DNA of 64,000 bases from JAGWBD01 sp965220615 (GTDB taxonomy: Bacteria; Chloroflexota; Anaerolineae; Aggregatilineales; Phototrophicaceae): positions 1,736,001 through 1,800,000 of the forward strand of contig CBDCQL010000002.1 of NCBI GenBank assembly GCA_965220615.1, in the 5' to 3' direction. The notes beneath the pieces were generated by a model. It was not told the DNA's origin. It worked only from the letters and a program-made list of their open reading frames with translations, and ran no database searches. Shown one piece after another: positions 18,693 through 27,806 of the stretch. Each line of letters starts with the position of its first letter. Positions within the stretch are counted from its first letter, which is position 1. A program made the position numbers and the translations under genes.

Positions 18693-19685
18693 CTAGCGGT
18701 AGCGGACCCGCGGGTCCACCAGCGGATAGCTGAGATCGACGATCAGCGAGGCGGTGGCTATTCCCACGATGGAAAGCAGGGTGATGCCCATCACGACGTT
18801 GTAGTCCGCCTGGTAAATGGCTTGCAACAGCAGGTCGCCCAGGCCGGGATAGCCGAAGACCGCCTCCGTGATCAGGGTGCCGCTGAAGATGCTGCCCATG
18901 GAAAGACCCAGATCGGTCACCTGGGGCAGCATGGTGTTGCGCGCCACGTAGCTGTACATCAGGCGACGGTCCGGCAGGCCGGCCATGGTGGCGTATTGCA
19001 CGTGGTCGCTGGAGAGTTCGGCCGTGCCCAGGGCCCGCGCCATAATGAATCGGAAGGAGAGGCCGGTGATCAGCAACGTGACGGCCGGCAGAAAGGTGCT
19101 GTGCAGATAGGTGGCGATGAATTCAGCTTCAAAAGGTTCACCGCGAAAGACTCCGATAAGCGGGAAAAAGGGTATGTAATAGGTAAATGCCATCAAAAAA
19201 ATGAAGGCGATGATGAAATAGGGTACCGGATAAACCACGATCATCACGCCCGCAACCAGGTTGGTGAGGCGGCCCGGATAGTAGGCGGCCAGCGTGCCGA
19301 CGATAATGCCGATGATCCAGCCCATGATGGTGGTGAAGGTCAGCAGGGCCACGGTATAGGGCAGCGCCCTGCCGATCATGTCGTTGACCCGCTGCGGGAA
19401 CGCGCCAAAGGACGGCCCCAGGTCACCCCCCAACAGATTGCCCCAGAAACGAAAATACTGCTCGACAATGCTGCCTTCCAGGCCGTAGTTGGCCATCAAC
19501 TGTTCCCTCAGTTGAAGGACGGCCTCCGGCTCCAGCGTCGCAAACTGGGTCAAACGGCCGAGGGCCTGCTGGATGGGATTGACCGGCGACAGGCGCGGGA
19601 TAAGAAAGGTAATCGTGATGCCGACGACGATGACGATGACCCACTGTAAGAGGCGCGGCAGAATGAATTGTTGCAGCAGCGTCAT
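18693..19685 (-). CDS. ABC transporter permease (OppB/DppB-like)
   Basis: This 330-residue permease starts with an N-terminal helix (LLQWVIVIVVGITITFLI) followed by the PRLSPVNP segment typical of OppB proteins (canonical PGDP variants). Several further helices follow, as does the conserved LITEAVFGYPGLGDLLLQAI segment near residues 265-285. It is separated from the upstream binding-protein gene by an 84-bp interval holding a hairpin with a T-rich tail, a common way to lower permease expression relative to the binding protein. Complete length for the family. Confidence 0.9.
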   Translation of the reverse strand: MTLLQQFILPRLLQWVIVIVVGITITFLIPRLSPVNPIQQALGRLTQFATLEPEAVLQLREQLMANYGLEGSIVEQYFRFWGNLLGGDLGPSFGAFPQRVNDMIGRALPYTVALLTFTTIMGWIIGIIVGTLAAYYPGRLTNLVAGVMIVVYPVPYFIIAFIFLMAFTYYIPFFPLIGVFRGEPFEAEFIATYLHSTFLPAVTLLITGLSFRFIMARALGTAELSSDHVQYATMAGLPDRRLMYSYVARNTMLPQVTDLGLSMGSIFSGTLITEAVFGYPGLGDLLLQAIYQADYNVVMGITLLSIVGIATASLIVDLSYPLVDPRVRYR

Positions 19686-19721
19686 GGTCCGGTTTCGCCT
19701 CCGTTTCTTACAGCGAAAAGA

Positions 19722-19752
19722 CGGGGCGGCGGGCCGCAGCCCCTCCGCCCCG
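19722..19752 (-). terminator. Hairpin between binding-protein and permease genes (partial terminator)
   Basis: On the reverse strand CGGGGCGG at 19745-19752 (read in reverse) pairs with 19722-19729 in an 8-bp GC stem, followed by TCTTTT. It lies 18 bp after the binding-protein stop and 37 bp before the permease start. The position fits an attenuating terminator or mRNA-stabilising stem-loop inside an operon. Confidence 0.6.
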
Positions 19753-19769
19753 CGGGTGATTCTGTTTGA

Positions 19770-21680
19770 TTAGCCGCCAATTGACTCAAGGCCGCCAATC
19801 GAGAAACGACCGCCCTGGAACCAGTAGAGCGGCATGTAGACGTCGTTCTCGGCGCTCGGGGGGTTCGTCCAGTAAAGTTCGTTCCAGGTCACGAACTTCT
19901 TGAAGCTGACCGTGGAGATGTAATACATGTTCTCCACCCAGTGCTGCAGGTACTGGTGCACCAGCTCCAGATTCTGCGGGTCCTGGGGATGGAGAGACTC
20001 CATGGCGTCGATCAGTTCGTCGAGCACCGGGTCCACCAGGCGCGCGGGCGTGCCGCCGCCAAGGGCGTTATGGAGCTCGGGGGCCGGGACGTAGTACTTC
20101 GAGTGGTAGCTGCGCATTTGGGGCCAGCCGTCACCGTCCGGCAGCACGAAGCTCAGCCAGGGGGCGTCCGTCTCGAACTGACCCGTCTCGGTGTTGGCGC
20201 TCCAGACGCTGCGCTCCAGACCCTGCAGTTCGACGTCGATGCCGAAGTCGTTCCACATGTCCGCCGCGGCGTTGGCCACGCGGAAGGAGTCTACCTCGTC
20301 CGGCGCTGCCTGAATCGAGAAGCTGAAGCGTTCGCCTTCGGGCGTGTACCAGTCGCCGTTGTCGTCACGGGTGTAGCCGTTGTGCTCCAGCAACTTCGCG
20401 GCGGTGTCGGTGTCGTATTTCCACCAGCCACTGCCGTAGGAGGCGGCGGCCGTCTCGGCCGGCTGGGCGTAGCCCTGCTCGTCGGCCCATTCGCCGATGC
20501 GGTCTGCCACCGTCCCGTCGTAGGGCTTGTAAGGCTCGCCCGCCACGTCGATCTCAAGGTTCTCGACCCACTCCTGCATCCGCGGATGGTTGTAATAGAG
20601 CTCGGCCAGTTTCGGCGTATAGGGGATGTTCACGTAAACGACCTTGGCGACGCCGCCGATGTACTCGGTCTGCAACTGGACGATGTCCAGCGCCAGCGCC
20701 AGGGCCCAACGCACGTCCTTGTTGTTGGTCCATTCATGGGTGTCGAAGTTGAAACGAATCAGGCGGCTGCTGGTCTCGTTGGGGTAGGCCCAGGGGAATT
20801 CCGGATACCAGGACTTCGCCGTGGGCGTCGAGGCAAGCAGGGACTCGAAGGCCTCAAAGTCGACGTTCATGAAGGCGTCCAGCTCACCGCGGGTCATGGC
20901 GATGACCTTCTTGGTGCTGTCGCCGTAGAGGATGGTCAGGACGTAGCCAGGGCCGCAATCGTCGTTCATGTGGTACTGGCAGACCGCCGTGTTCTGCGGG
21001 TCGTCGCGCTTCTTGAACAGGTTCCAGAAGCCGTTGGGGTCCATTTCCACCGGCGCGTAAAGACCCAGATAGGGGCCATCCTGGTAGGTGTAGTTCACCA
21101 GGTCCTCGATCTGCGAGAAAGCGTGCTCGGGCATCATGTACATGCCGGCCCAGCGCGCCTCGAAATTCTTGTGGAAGCGCGGAGCCGGCCTGTTCAGGGT
21201 GAAGGTGACCGTATGGTCATCAACCTTTTCGACCGACTCCAGGAAGTCCGCAAACTGTGCGTGCCAGCCCTGGGCGTTCAATTCCGGCGTGTTCCAAATC
21301 GTCTCAACCGTATAGACCAGGTCGTCGGCGTTGAAGTCCTCGCCATCGCTCCACTTGAGGCTGTCGATCAGCGTGACGGTCATCTGCGTGTAGTCGTCAT
21401 TGTAGACCGGAGGCTCGTTGGAAGCGCCCGACATGATGTTGCCGGTCTCCTGGTCCAGATACCAGAGCGTCTCAAACATCAGGGCGTGGCGATGGGGCGT
21501 CCCGCTTGCCGGCCCCCAGACGTTGTAGTTGTCGATCACCGACCAGCGGAAGATCTGGTCCATGACGAACAACTCTTCGCGCGGCACGTCCACCGGCAGG
21601 CCGGAGGGCTGCGCCGTCACGTTCAGCGCAGGCACCAGCAGCAGCAGCGCGATGAGGACAAAAATGGACTTTCTGATCAT
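19770..21680 (-). CDS. Extracellular solute-binding protein, SBP family 5
   Basis: This 636-residue binding protein has a Sec signal peptide (MIRKSIFVLIALLLLVPAL, cleavage near VTAQ). Family 5 features follow: DSLKWSDGEDFNADDLVYTVE near residue 110 and a C-terminal region rich in Trp and Tyr. No lipobox Cys is seen, so it may be secreted or retained by other means. It feeds the Opp-type permeases immediately downstream. It lies after a promoter-like element and a ribosome site (aaggagagg) before the ATG. The ligand class (peptide, oligosaccharide or opine) cannot be told from sequence; the lyase neighbours suggest an oligosaccharide. Confidence 0.9.
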   Translation of the reverse strand: MIRKSIFVLIALLLLVPALNVTAQPSGLPVDVPREELFVMDQIFRWSVIDNYNVWGPASGTPHRHALMFETLWYLDQETGNIMSGASNEPPVYNDDYTQMTVTLIDSLKWSDGEDFNADDLVYTVETIWNTPELNAQGWHAQFADFLESVEKVDDHTVTFTLNRPAPRFHKNFEARWAGMYMMPEHAFSQIEDLVNYTYQDGPYLGLYAPVEMDPNGFWNLFKKRDDPQNTAVCQYHMNDDCGPGYVLTILYGDSTKKVIAMTRGELDAFMNVDFEAFESLLASTPTAKSWYPEFPWAYPNETSSRLIRFNFDTHEWTNNKDVRWALALALDIVQLQTEYIGGVAKVVYVNIPYTPKLAELYYNHPRMQEWVENLEIDVAGEPYKPYDGTVADRIGEWADEQGYAQPAETAAASYGSGWWKYDTDTAAKLLEHNGYTRDDNGDWYTPEGERFSFSIQAAPDEVDSFRVANAAADMWNDFGIDVELQGLERSVWSANTETGQFETDAPWLSFVLPDGDGWPQMRSYHSKYYVPAPELHNALGGGTPARLVDPVLDELIDAMESLHPQDPQNLELVHQYLQHWVENMYYISTVSFKKFVTWNELYWTNPPSAENDVYMPLYWFQGGRFSIGGLESIGG

Positions 21681-21747
21681 GTTCCTCTCCTTACCATACG
21701 TGGCGTTTCACCCGGGGCCCTTGTGACCCCGCGGTCAGTACCCGGCT

Positions 21748-21775
21748 ATTGTACAGATTGTGGCCGCTGATGCAA
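21748..21775 (-). promoter_or_regulatory. Promoter of the binding-protein/Opp operon
   Basis: Reverse strand: TTGCAT, a 16-base spacer, then TACAAT, located 68-95 bp before the ATG of the family 5 binding protein. It lies in the 107-bp gap after the ADP-ribosylglycohydrolase gene, so the transporter can be expressed apart from the upstream enzymes. Confidence 0.55.
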
Positions 21776-21787
21776 CATTTTGCCCGG

Positions 21788-23932
21788 CTAAATCGGCTGA
21801 ATGCCCACCTCGTCGCAGCCAATGCGCCCCTCTTCGCAGACCAGCGCCACGCCGCCATTGACCAGGCTGGCGTCGGGGTCGCTGCCCTCGATCACCACCT
21901 TGCCATCGATGCTGCCGACCAGACGGTCGCCTTCGACCTCCAGTTGCAGGTCGCTGGTCTCGCCGAAGGTCCAGCCGCCAGACGCTTCGGCCAGTACGCT
22001 TTCGTCGCCGTTCAGCATCCGAACCAGGCGCACGCGCTCCTGGTCCAGCAGCATGGCGTAGTAACGGCGCAGACCCTGGGTACGCACCGCGATGCCGCCG
22101 GTCACGCACATGTGCGGCGTCAACGTCGCCCGGAAGCGATAGTCCTCCCACTCGCGCGTGCCGTGCAGCACCAGGCCGCGACCCTCGTTCTGGATCAGGC
22201 GGAAAAACTCGGGGTAGCGATCGGAGTTGCCGCTGTCGAGGGCGTCCACCCAGGCCCGCTTCCACATGATGGACTGGTGCTGGCGGGACTGACGCGTGGG
22301 GCCGGGGTGTGGATTATTCAGCACCACGTCCGGCACGCCGTCCCAGGTCAGCCAGTCCAGCACGACCTTGCCGCTGACGTCCCCTGCCCCGCTGATTTCA
22401 ATGCCGACAGCGCAAATCGGCTGCATACCTGTGTCCGGGACGGTCCAGCACAGTTCCAGGTCCGCGCCGGGCGCCAGCGTTTCAATCTCCTGGCCGATCA
22501 GGGTCTGTTCGTCGCCGCTGTCGTAGTGCCAGGCCACCAGGCGCGCATTGACCGCCGCCTCGTTGCCCGCGTCGGCCAGCACGCGCGCACGCACGCTTTG
22601 CCCCGGCCCCAGCGTCGGCGAAGACAGCAGGCGGTAGCTCTGCGCCCGCTCGAAATAGTCCCGCGCTTCCTTCGAGGGGACGAAGGTCGGCGTGGTCACG
22701 CGCGCGACCCGCCCGGGCGCCAGGCGCCGAAAGTCGATGCCCAGGCCGTACCCGTCGGCCGTGGCCACGTTGGCCACCGTCGCCGTGCCGCCCGACTCTT
22801 CACTGTCTTCCAGCGTGAAGCCCTGCACCGAGCCCGGCTGACTGAAGTGGAAGCGGGCGCCGTTCTTGGGCGCCAGCGGCGGCTCGCCCTGCATGGCGCG
22901 GCCGATGTTGGCGACCTTGACGCTTTCGCGCAGCGCGTCGGAGATGGTCGTGCCGGTCTCCGCCGAGGGGATGTACAGGCGGTCGGCGACCGGCCCGCGG
23001 AAGTCCGGCCCCGTCTCAAGCCCGGCCAGGCCGTTCTTGATGCCCAGCAGGCAGCCGACGTTGCCGGAGTTGCAGTCGGTGTCCCAGCCGCAGGTGTTGA
23101 CGATCTTAAGCGACTTCTGGAAGTCATCGTCGCCATAGAGCAGCGACATAATGATCAGGCCGTGGTTGGGCACCATGTGGCAGTTGCCGCCGTACTTGTC
23201 GTAGCCGTAGTGCTCCTTCATCAGCGAGCGGGCATCGTGCCAGTTGGCCACGTCCTCGTGCCACTCGCGGATGTCGTTGATCATGCGCGCGATGATCGAA
23301 TCCGGCGGGATGAAGCTGACGGCCGTGTCGATCAGCACGTTGATGTCGCTCTCTACGAAGGCCTGGGCCTCCATCGCCGCCAGCACCTGCGCGCCGTAGA
23401 TGGCCTCGCCGTCGTGACTGACGCTGCCGGCCTTGCGCGCCAGCTGCGCCGCCTGTTCCGGGTCGCCGGGCGAGACAAGCGCCCAGCCGTCGATAAAGAT
23501 CTGCGCGCCGATCTGCTCGGCCACGACTTTGCCATTGGTGGCGATCGAACCGCTCATCGGCGCCGGGATACCGCTCTTCAGGCGCAAATAGCCCGTATGC
23601 TCGGTCGAGTTGCCGAGGCCGCCCCACCACAACACTGTGCGCCCTTCAATCAGGTAATTCAGCCAGGTCTTGCCGATCTGCTCGGCGGTGATGTCGGGGC
23701 TGATGCCGAAGTCCGGCAGCGCGCGCAGGAAGGCGAAGGTGCCGGAGATGTCGTCGTCCGGCACGATCAGCGGCGCGCCGAAGCGTTCGTGCACGTAGTA
23801 ATTGATCTCGCCCAGGTGCTCCATGATCGGCTCGTAGTGCCAGCCCTCGAAGGGCCGGCCCAGATAAACGCCGATGACCTTGCCGAGCACGCCGGCGTAG
23901 ACTCGTTCCATATAGTCCGCGGGCAATGTCAT
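21788..23932 (-). CDS. ADP-ribosylglycohydrolase-family protein with C-terminal jelly-roll-like domain
   Basis: This is a 714-residue two-part protein. Residues about 1-340 have the ADP-ribosylglycohydrolase (ARH/DraG) pattern. The acidic metal motif appears as PDDDISGTFAF near residue 60, and the second metal site as GWDTDCNSGNVGC near 285, where DTD replaces the usual DxDT-type arrangement. Residues about 350-520 are beta-rich linkers. The C-terminal 200 residues look like a concanavalin/LamG-type (3-keto-disaccharide hydrolase-like) domain with the segment DLQLEVEGDRLVGSIDGKVV. No signal peptide is visible. The family removes ADP-ribose from proteins or hydrolyses other N-glycosidic bonds. 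In this sugar-uptake locus an N-glycosidic sugar or nucleoside substrate seems more likely, which is inference. Confidence 0.8.
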   Translation of the reverse strand: MTLPADYMERVYAGVLGKVIGVYLGRPFEGWHYEPIMEHLGEINYYVHERFGAPLIVPDDDISGTFAFLRALPDFGISPDITAEQIGKTWLNYLIEGRTVLWWGGLGNSTEHTGYLRLKSGIPAPMSGSIATNGKVVAEQIGAQIFIDGWALVSPGDPEQAAQLARKAGSVSHDGEAIYGAQVLAAMEAQAFVESDINVLIDTAVSFIPPDSIIARMINDIREWHEDVANWHDARSLMKEHYGYDKYGGNCHMVPNHGLIIMSLLYGDDDFQKSLKIVNTCGWDTDCNSGNVGCLLGIKNGLAGLETGPDFRGPVADRLYIPSAETGTTISDALRESVKVANIGRAMQGEPPLAPKNGARFHFSQPGSVQGFTLEDSEESGGTATVANVATADGYGLGIDFRRLAPGRVARVTTPTFVPSKEARDYFERAQSYRLLSSPTLGPGQSVRARVLADAGNEAAVNARLVAWHYDSGDEQTLIGQEIETLAPGADLELCWTVPDTGMQPICAVGIEISGAGDVSGKVVLDWLTWDGVPDVVLNNPHPGPTRQSRQHQSIMWKRAWVDALDSGNSDRYPEFFRLIQNEGRGLVLHGTREWEDYRFRATLTPHMCVTGGIAVRTQGLRRYYAMLLDQERVRLVRMLNGDESVLAEASGGWTFGETSDLQLEVEGDRLVGSIDGKVVIEGSDPDASLVNGGVALVCEEGRIGCDEVGIQPI

Positions 23933-24020
23933 GCTTGTCTCCTTGCTTCCACTGGATGAAATGGTTCAGACCTTCAACCCGCCCTGGGTCAACTGGAAAA
24001 CGCAGGGCAGTAGTCTGAAC

Positions 24021-25226
24021 TCAGATGCCGCCAGTCTCCAGGTCCAGCAAAGGCAGGTCTCCCACGTCGCCGATTGGAGCCAGGTAAATGTTCGAGTAGT
24101 CCGACATGTTGGTCGTGAAGAGCACGTGCTGCCCGTCCGGCGTGATGTGCGGATGCGGGTGACAGCGCTGGCCGCTGAAGCTGCTGCCGTGGTAGGCCAG
24201 CACGCGCGCCGGCCCCCAGCCCCGCCCTTCGCCCTCGCGCTGGTGCAGCAGAATGAAGGGCCAGGTGATCGTCGTGTTCAGCATGCCTGGCAGCAGATAG
24301 ACCGGCATGCCGTCGCCCACCACCAGCGAGCCGTCCAGGCTGTGGAAGTGCCGGCTGTAGGGCAGCACGGTTTCCACGTGGCCGGAATTATCGTAGCGGA
24401 TGCAGCCGAAACGCGTGTCGTTGGCCGCCCGGTTGTGGCTGCGGAAGCCGATCGTCTCGCCGTCGGCGAACCAGTGCTCGGCGATGACCGAATACTCGCC
24501 GTTCTGCGGGCGGATGTTCCACTCTTCGCCCGTCTCCACGTTCAACCCGTGGATGCGTTCCTCGATCAAATGCCAGGGGCCTTCATGACAGTAGGTCATC
24601 AGGTCCGCGCGAGTCGGCGAGGTGTTCAAATGCGTGATGTAACGCCGCTCCTCGCGCAGGACCTGTGACTCGCCGGAAGCGACGTCGATGCGAACCAGAC
24701 GCGACAGGGGCGGGTTGAAGAAGGGGCTGCGGAAGCCCGGATCGTACCCGGCGCCCTGCTCGACCGCATCGTTAATATTGGGCGGACCCTCCAGGATGGT
24801 GACCACGTGACGGCCGTCCGCAGTGGCGCTGATCTGCGAGCCATGGCCGCGGGGCAGGAAAGGCGGCTCCGCCTCAAAGACCGGCCGTTCCTGCAGCGTG
24901 CTCAGGTCCAGCTCATGCAAGGTGCTGCCGTTCCAGTGGTAGAAGCATTCCGTTGCCGGCGCGAGGCAGCTGTTGAAAAACACCTCGCCCTAGTTGTCCG
25001 TCAACTGGACGATGTCGCCGGTCGCCAGCTCATAGCGAAAATAATTGCCGGCGTTGTCGCGTTCCGAATGAAAAAGGAAGGCGCGCCCTCCGTCGATCCA
25101 GCAGGGATGCGTGAAATAAAACTGCCAGGAATGCGCCATCCAGTCCGTCAAACGCGTGATCTCGCGCCCGCTTAGACGGTCCTCGTAACGGACCTGCCTG
25201 TCCCTGAATTCCTTGCCTACACCCAT
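24021..25226 (-). pseudogene. Oligogalacturonate-lyase-like (PL22-type) beta-propeller gene interrupted by an in-frame amber codon
   Basis: The frame 25226-24021 encodes 401 residues except that codon 79 is TAG (24990-24992). The sister gene next door reads LTDLQGEEAFF where this one reads LTDN-stop-GEVFF, so a Gln codon CAG has become TAG. Downstream the frame continues intact to the C-terminus. The metal-site motif GQRCHPHPH is preserved; its Gln and two His correspond to the Mn ligands I recall for PL22 oligogalacturonate lyases. A GTG at 24983 could restart translation but would lose the first propeller blade. TAG serves as an ordinary stop in other genes here, so recoding is unlikely. 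The family call rests on the propeller and motif, not on a search. Confidence 0.8.
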
Positions 25227-25334
25227 AACTCACTCCAGTTCCTGATCAACAAAAAGAGCCGTCCCCTTCGACCGATCCCAGGCCCTCCGCAATCGTCCAG
25301 GCATGCTGGCGCGGCATCAGCACAAATTCCGCTA

Positions 25335-26530
25335 GATGCCGCACAGGTTCACACCCTTTTCGACGTCCAGCGCGGGCAACTCCTCAAGGTCCCCGATCGG
25401 CACCATGTGGATGTTCGAATACTCGCTCTTGTAGCTTCGGCGCCTGGTGGTGAACAGGCCATTCTGGCCATCCGGCGTGATGTGCGCGTGCGGATGCGCG
25501 CGTTGTCCGTTAAAGCTGCTGCCGTGATACGCCAGGATCTGCGGCTGCCCCCAGCCCCGTCCACACGTGGATGCAACAGAATACAGGGCCAGGTGACAAC
25601 CTGGCCGCCAGGATTCCCCGACTGAAAGACCGGGGTTCCGTCGCCTACGACCAGTGACCCGTCCAGACTGTGAAAGTGGCGGTTGTAGGGCAGCACTGTT
25701 TCGACGTGCCCCGTGTTGTCATAACGGATGGAGCCGTAACGCGTATCGCCGGCCGCGTGGTTGTGGCAACGAAAGCCCAGAGTCTCGCCGTCGGTGTACC
25801 AGTGCTCGGCGACGACCCTGACGGCGCCCTGCTGCGGCCGGATGACCCGGTTCTCGCCCGTCAACAGGTTCAGCCCGTGAATGCGCTGGTCGTCCGCGCT
25901 GATCGGCCCCTCGTGCGTACAGGTCATCAGCTCCACCCGCGCCGGGGAAGTATTGAGATGCCCGATGAAGCGGCGGTCCTCAAGCAGCACGGCCATTTCT
26001 CCGCTGGCGACGTCGACGCGCACCAGACGGGTCAGGGGCGGCGTGTAGCAGGGATGCAGATTCAGTGGGTCGTAGTCTTCCGGCACATCCAGCAGCACGG
26101 CGACGACGTAACGGCCGTCGGCGCTGACGTTGAGCTTCGTGCCCATTTGATCGGGCTGAAAAGGCGATTCCACCTCGAAGACCGGCCGCTGCTTAAGCGA
26201 ATCGATCTGCAACTCAAGCAGCGCATTGCCCGACCAGTAGTAGAAGCAGCCGGTCGCCGGACAGAGGCAGCCCTTGAAGAAGGCCTCTTCGCCCTGCAGG
26301 TCCGTCAGCTGGACGATTTCGCCCGTCGCCAGTTCATAGCGGAAATAGTTGCTGGCATTGTCGCGCTCGGAATGAAAGAGAAAGGCGCGCCCCTCGTCGA
26401 TCCAGCAGGGATGCGTGAAGTAGAATTGCCAGGAATCCCCCAGCCAGTTCGTCAGACAGATGACTTCGCGTCCGCTGATCGGGTCTTCGTAACGACTCTG
26501 TTCGTCACGAAACCGCTTGCCGACGCCCAC
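25335..26530 (-). pseudogene. Second PL22-type oligogalacturonate-lyase-like gene, frameshifted near its 3' end
   Basis: The gene starts at a GTG (MGVGKRFRD, matching the sister) 5 nt after the stop of the upstream propeller gene. It stays in frame for about 325 residues, to LLHPRVDG. There one base is missing in a run of G (about 25548-25560), and the original frame runs on as an Arg-rich tail to 25349. In the -1 frame the expected ending is fully recoverable: QILAYHGSSFNGQ, then AHPHAHITPDG with the metal-ligand Gln and His residues, ending NLCGI-TAG at 25335. The sequence as given would therefore lack the catalytic metal site. Identity with the neighbour at 24.0-25.2 kb is high, which indicates tandem duplication. 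A homopolymer sequencing error is possible. Confidence 0.8.
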
Positions 26531-26535
26531 GCCGC

Positions 26536-27720
26536 TTACAACTCCAGATCGACCACGTGCAGTTGACGCGTGCCATCGGCGGCGATCGCGTCCACGCAGA
26601 CCTGGTCGCCGCTACGGTTCCAGCGTGGATGCAGGTCGCAGCGCAGGTCGCCACTGAGCCAGGATTGCTGCTGCATACCAAAGCGCTGCAGCACTTGCAC
26701 GGCTTCATCTTCCACCCGCACCAGCAACAGCAACTTCTCCAGCGTCGAACCGATGTTGCGGTCTGTGACCATCCAGCGGCCGTCCGGCGAAAAGGTCATG
26801 TGACCGTCGAAATCCAGCTCGCCGCCGCCCATCGGACGCAACTCCGCCCCTTCCCTGTCCGCCAGCATGAAGTGTTGTCGCGTGCCCCTTTCCCGCGGGC
26901 TTGTCGTCGTGCAGGTGACCGCCATGCTCTCGTCGTCGCGCCAGTCCAGATGCGAGACGAAGCCGCCGAAGTCGATCAGGCAGCGCAGGTCGCCGCCGTC
27001 CATGGCGCCGGTGTAGAGCGCGCTCTGCAACTGCGTGTTCTCGACGCCACCGGCCCAGGCGCGCGCCAGAAAGTAGAAACGCGTACCGGATGGATTGATA
27101 GTCGTGTGGTTGAACCACATGTGCCGTTCCCGCAACTCCGGGTGCCGTTCGACCAACTGTTCCCACACCTCATGGATCGAGTAAAGCAACCTGACTTCGC
27201 CGCTCTGCATGTCGAGGCGGAAGATGCCGTCCTTCTTCGGATGCGGATCGTCCGGGTAGGGGTCCTCCGCGCCCTGGTAACCGACGACCTTGCGCAGGCG
27301 TCCCATGCGGCCGTAGTCGAGGCAAAGCGCGTAACGACCGTCGCGACTGAGCACGTTGATCGGTCGCGGCAACAGGCGGCGTTCACCGCTTTCGATGTCA
27401 TGCACCACCGTGACCAGTCGGCCATCCACGCGGTCGTTGTGGACGATTTCGCGGCCCGGCGCCGCAGGATTCCAGTAAAGCCAGGTGCCCTGCTGCAGGT
27501 TCCAGGCGTCGGTCGTGGTGACCGGCGTGAAATCGCCGGACTGCGCGTCAGCCAGACCGATGACGCCCCGCTCGCCCGGCAGCGGCAGATGGTCCTGAAA
27601 CTCGCTCTCGATGCACAGCAGGTGCGTCTCCGCCGGGTTCCAGATGGGCACGCTGTAGTAGCCGAAGAAGTGATGTCGTGGCCCGCGGGTCAGGGTCCGC
27701 ACCTTGTGGGAAATCTCCAC
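26536..27720 (-). CDS. TolB/oligogalacturonate-lyase-like beta-propeller protein
   Basis: This is an intact 394-residue protein of the TolB-like beta-propeller class. The N-terminus GPRHHFFGYYSVPIWNP resembles a propeller family whose members begin with an HHFFGYY motif. Repeated blade signatures (NPSGTRFYFLAR, SPDGRWMVTD, LHPRWNRSGDQV) are visible. It is more distant from the two PL22-like neighbours than they are from each other, but has the same length. No signal peptide is present, so it is probably cytoplasmic. It could act on imported oligosaccharides as a lyase or binding protein. It follows the Tat-type binding-protein gene after an 86-bp gap with a hairpin, and ends 5 nt before the start of the next gene. 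Enzyme activity is not established. Confidence 0.75.
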   Translation of the reverse strand: MEISHKVRTLTRGPRHHFFGYYSVPIWNPAETHLLCIESEFQDHLPLPGERGVIGLADAQSGDFTPVTTTDAWNLQQGTWLYWNPAAPGREIVHNDRVDGRLVTVVHDIESGERRLLPRPINVLSRDGRYALCLDYGRMGRLRKVVGYQGAEDPYPDDPHPKKDGIFRLDMQSGEVRLLYSIHEVWEQLVERHPELRERHMWFNHTTINPSGTRFYFLARAWAGGVENTQLQSALYTGAMDGGDLRCLIDFGGFVSHLDWRDDESMAVTCTTTSPRERGTRQHFMLADREGAELRPMGGGELDFDGHMTFSPDGRWMVTDRNIGSTLEKLLLLVRVEDEAVQVLQRFGMQQQSWLSGDLRCDLHPRWNRSGDQVCVDAIAADGTRQLHVVDLEL

Positions 27721-27752
27721 AGCGCCTCCCGTTTCTGTCAGCTACAAAGGAA

Positions 27753-27780
27753 CCGGGGCAGGCTTGTCGCCCTGCCCCGG
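27753..27780 (-). terminator. Hairpin after the second solute-binding protein gene
   Basis: A perfect 10-bp stem, CCGGGGCAGG with CCTGCCCCGG, closes an 8-base loop 26 bp after the stop codon. On the reverse strand it is followed by TTCCTTTG. The T tail is imperfect, so this may be a leaky terminator or a 3'-end stabiliser, like the hairpin after the other binding-protein gene. Confidence 0.6.
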
Positions 27781-27806
27781 CCTTGAAGTTCACGCCATGC
27801 GCTCGC

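Noticed and set aside
21749..23959. A 736-codon plus-strand frame opposite the ADP-ribosylglycohydrolase gene
   Set aside because: His/Val/Arg-rich shadow without domain signal, and antisense to a gene with clear motifs.
24990..24992. TAG as a sense codon (pyrrolysine or reassigned amber)
   Set aside because: TAG ends several intact genes at the family-typical place (alr, pccB, the sugar-acid dehydratase), and no pyl genes are in the window, so general reassignment is not supported.
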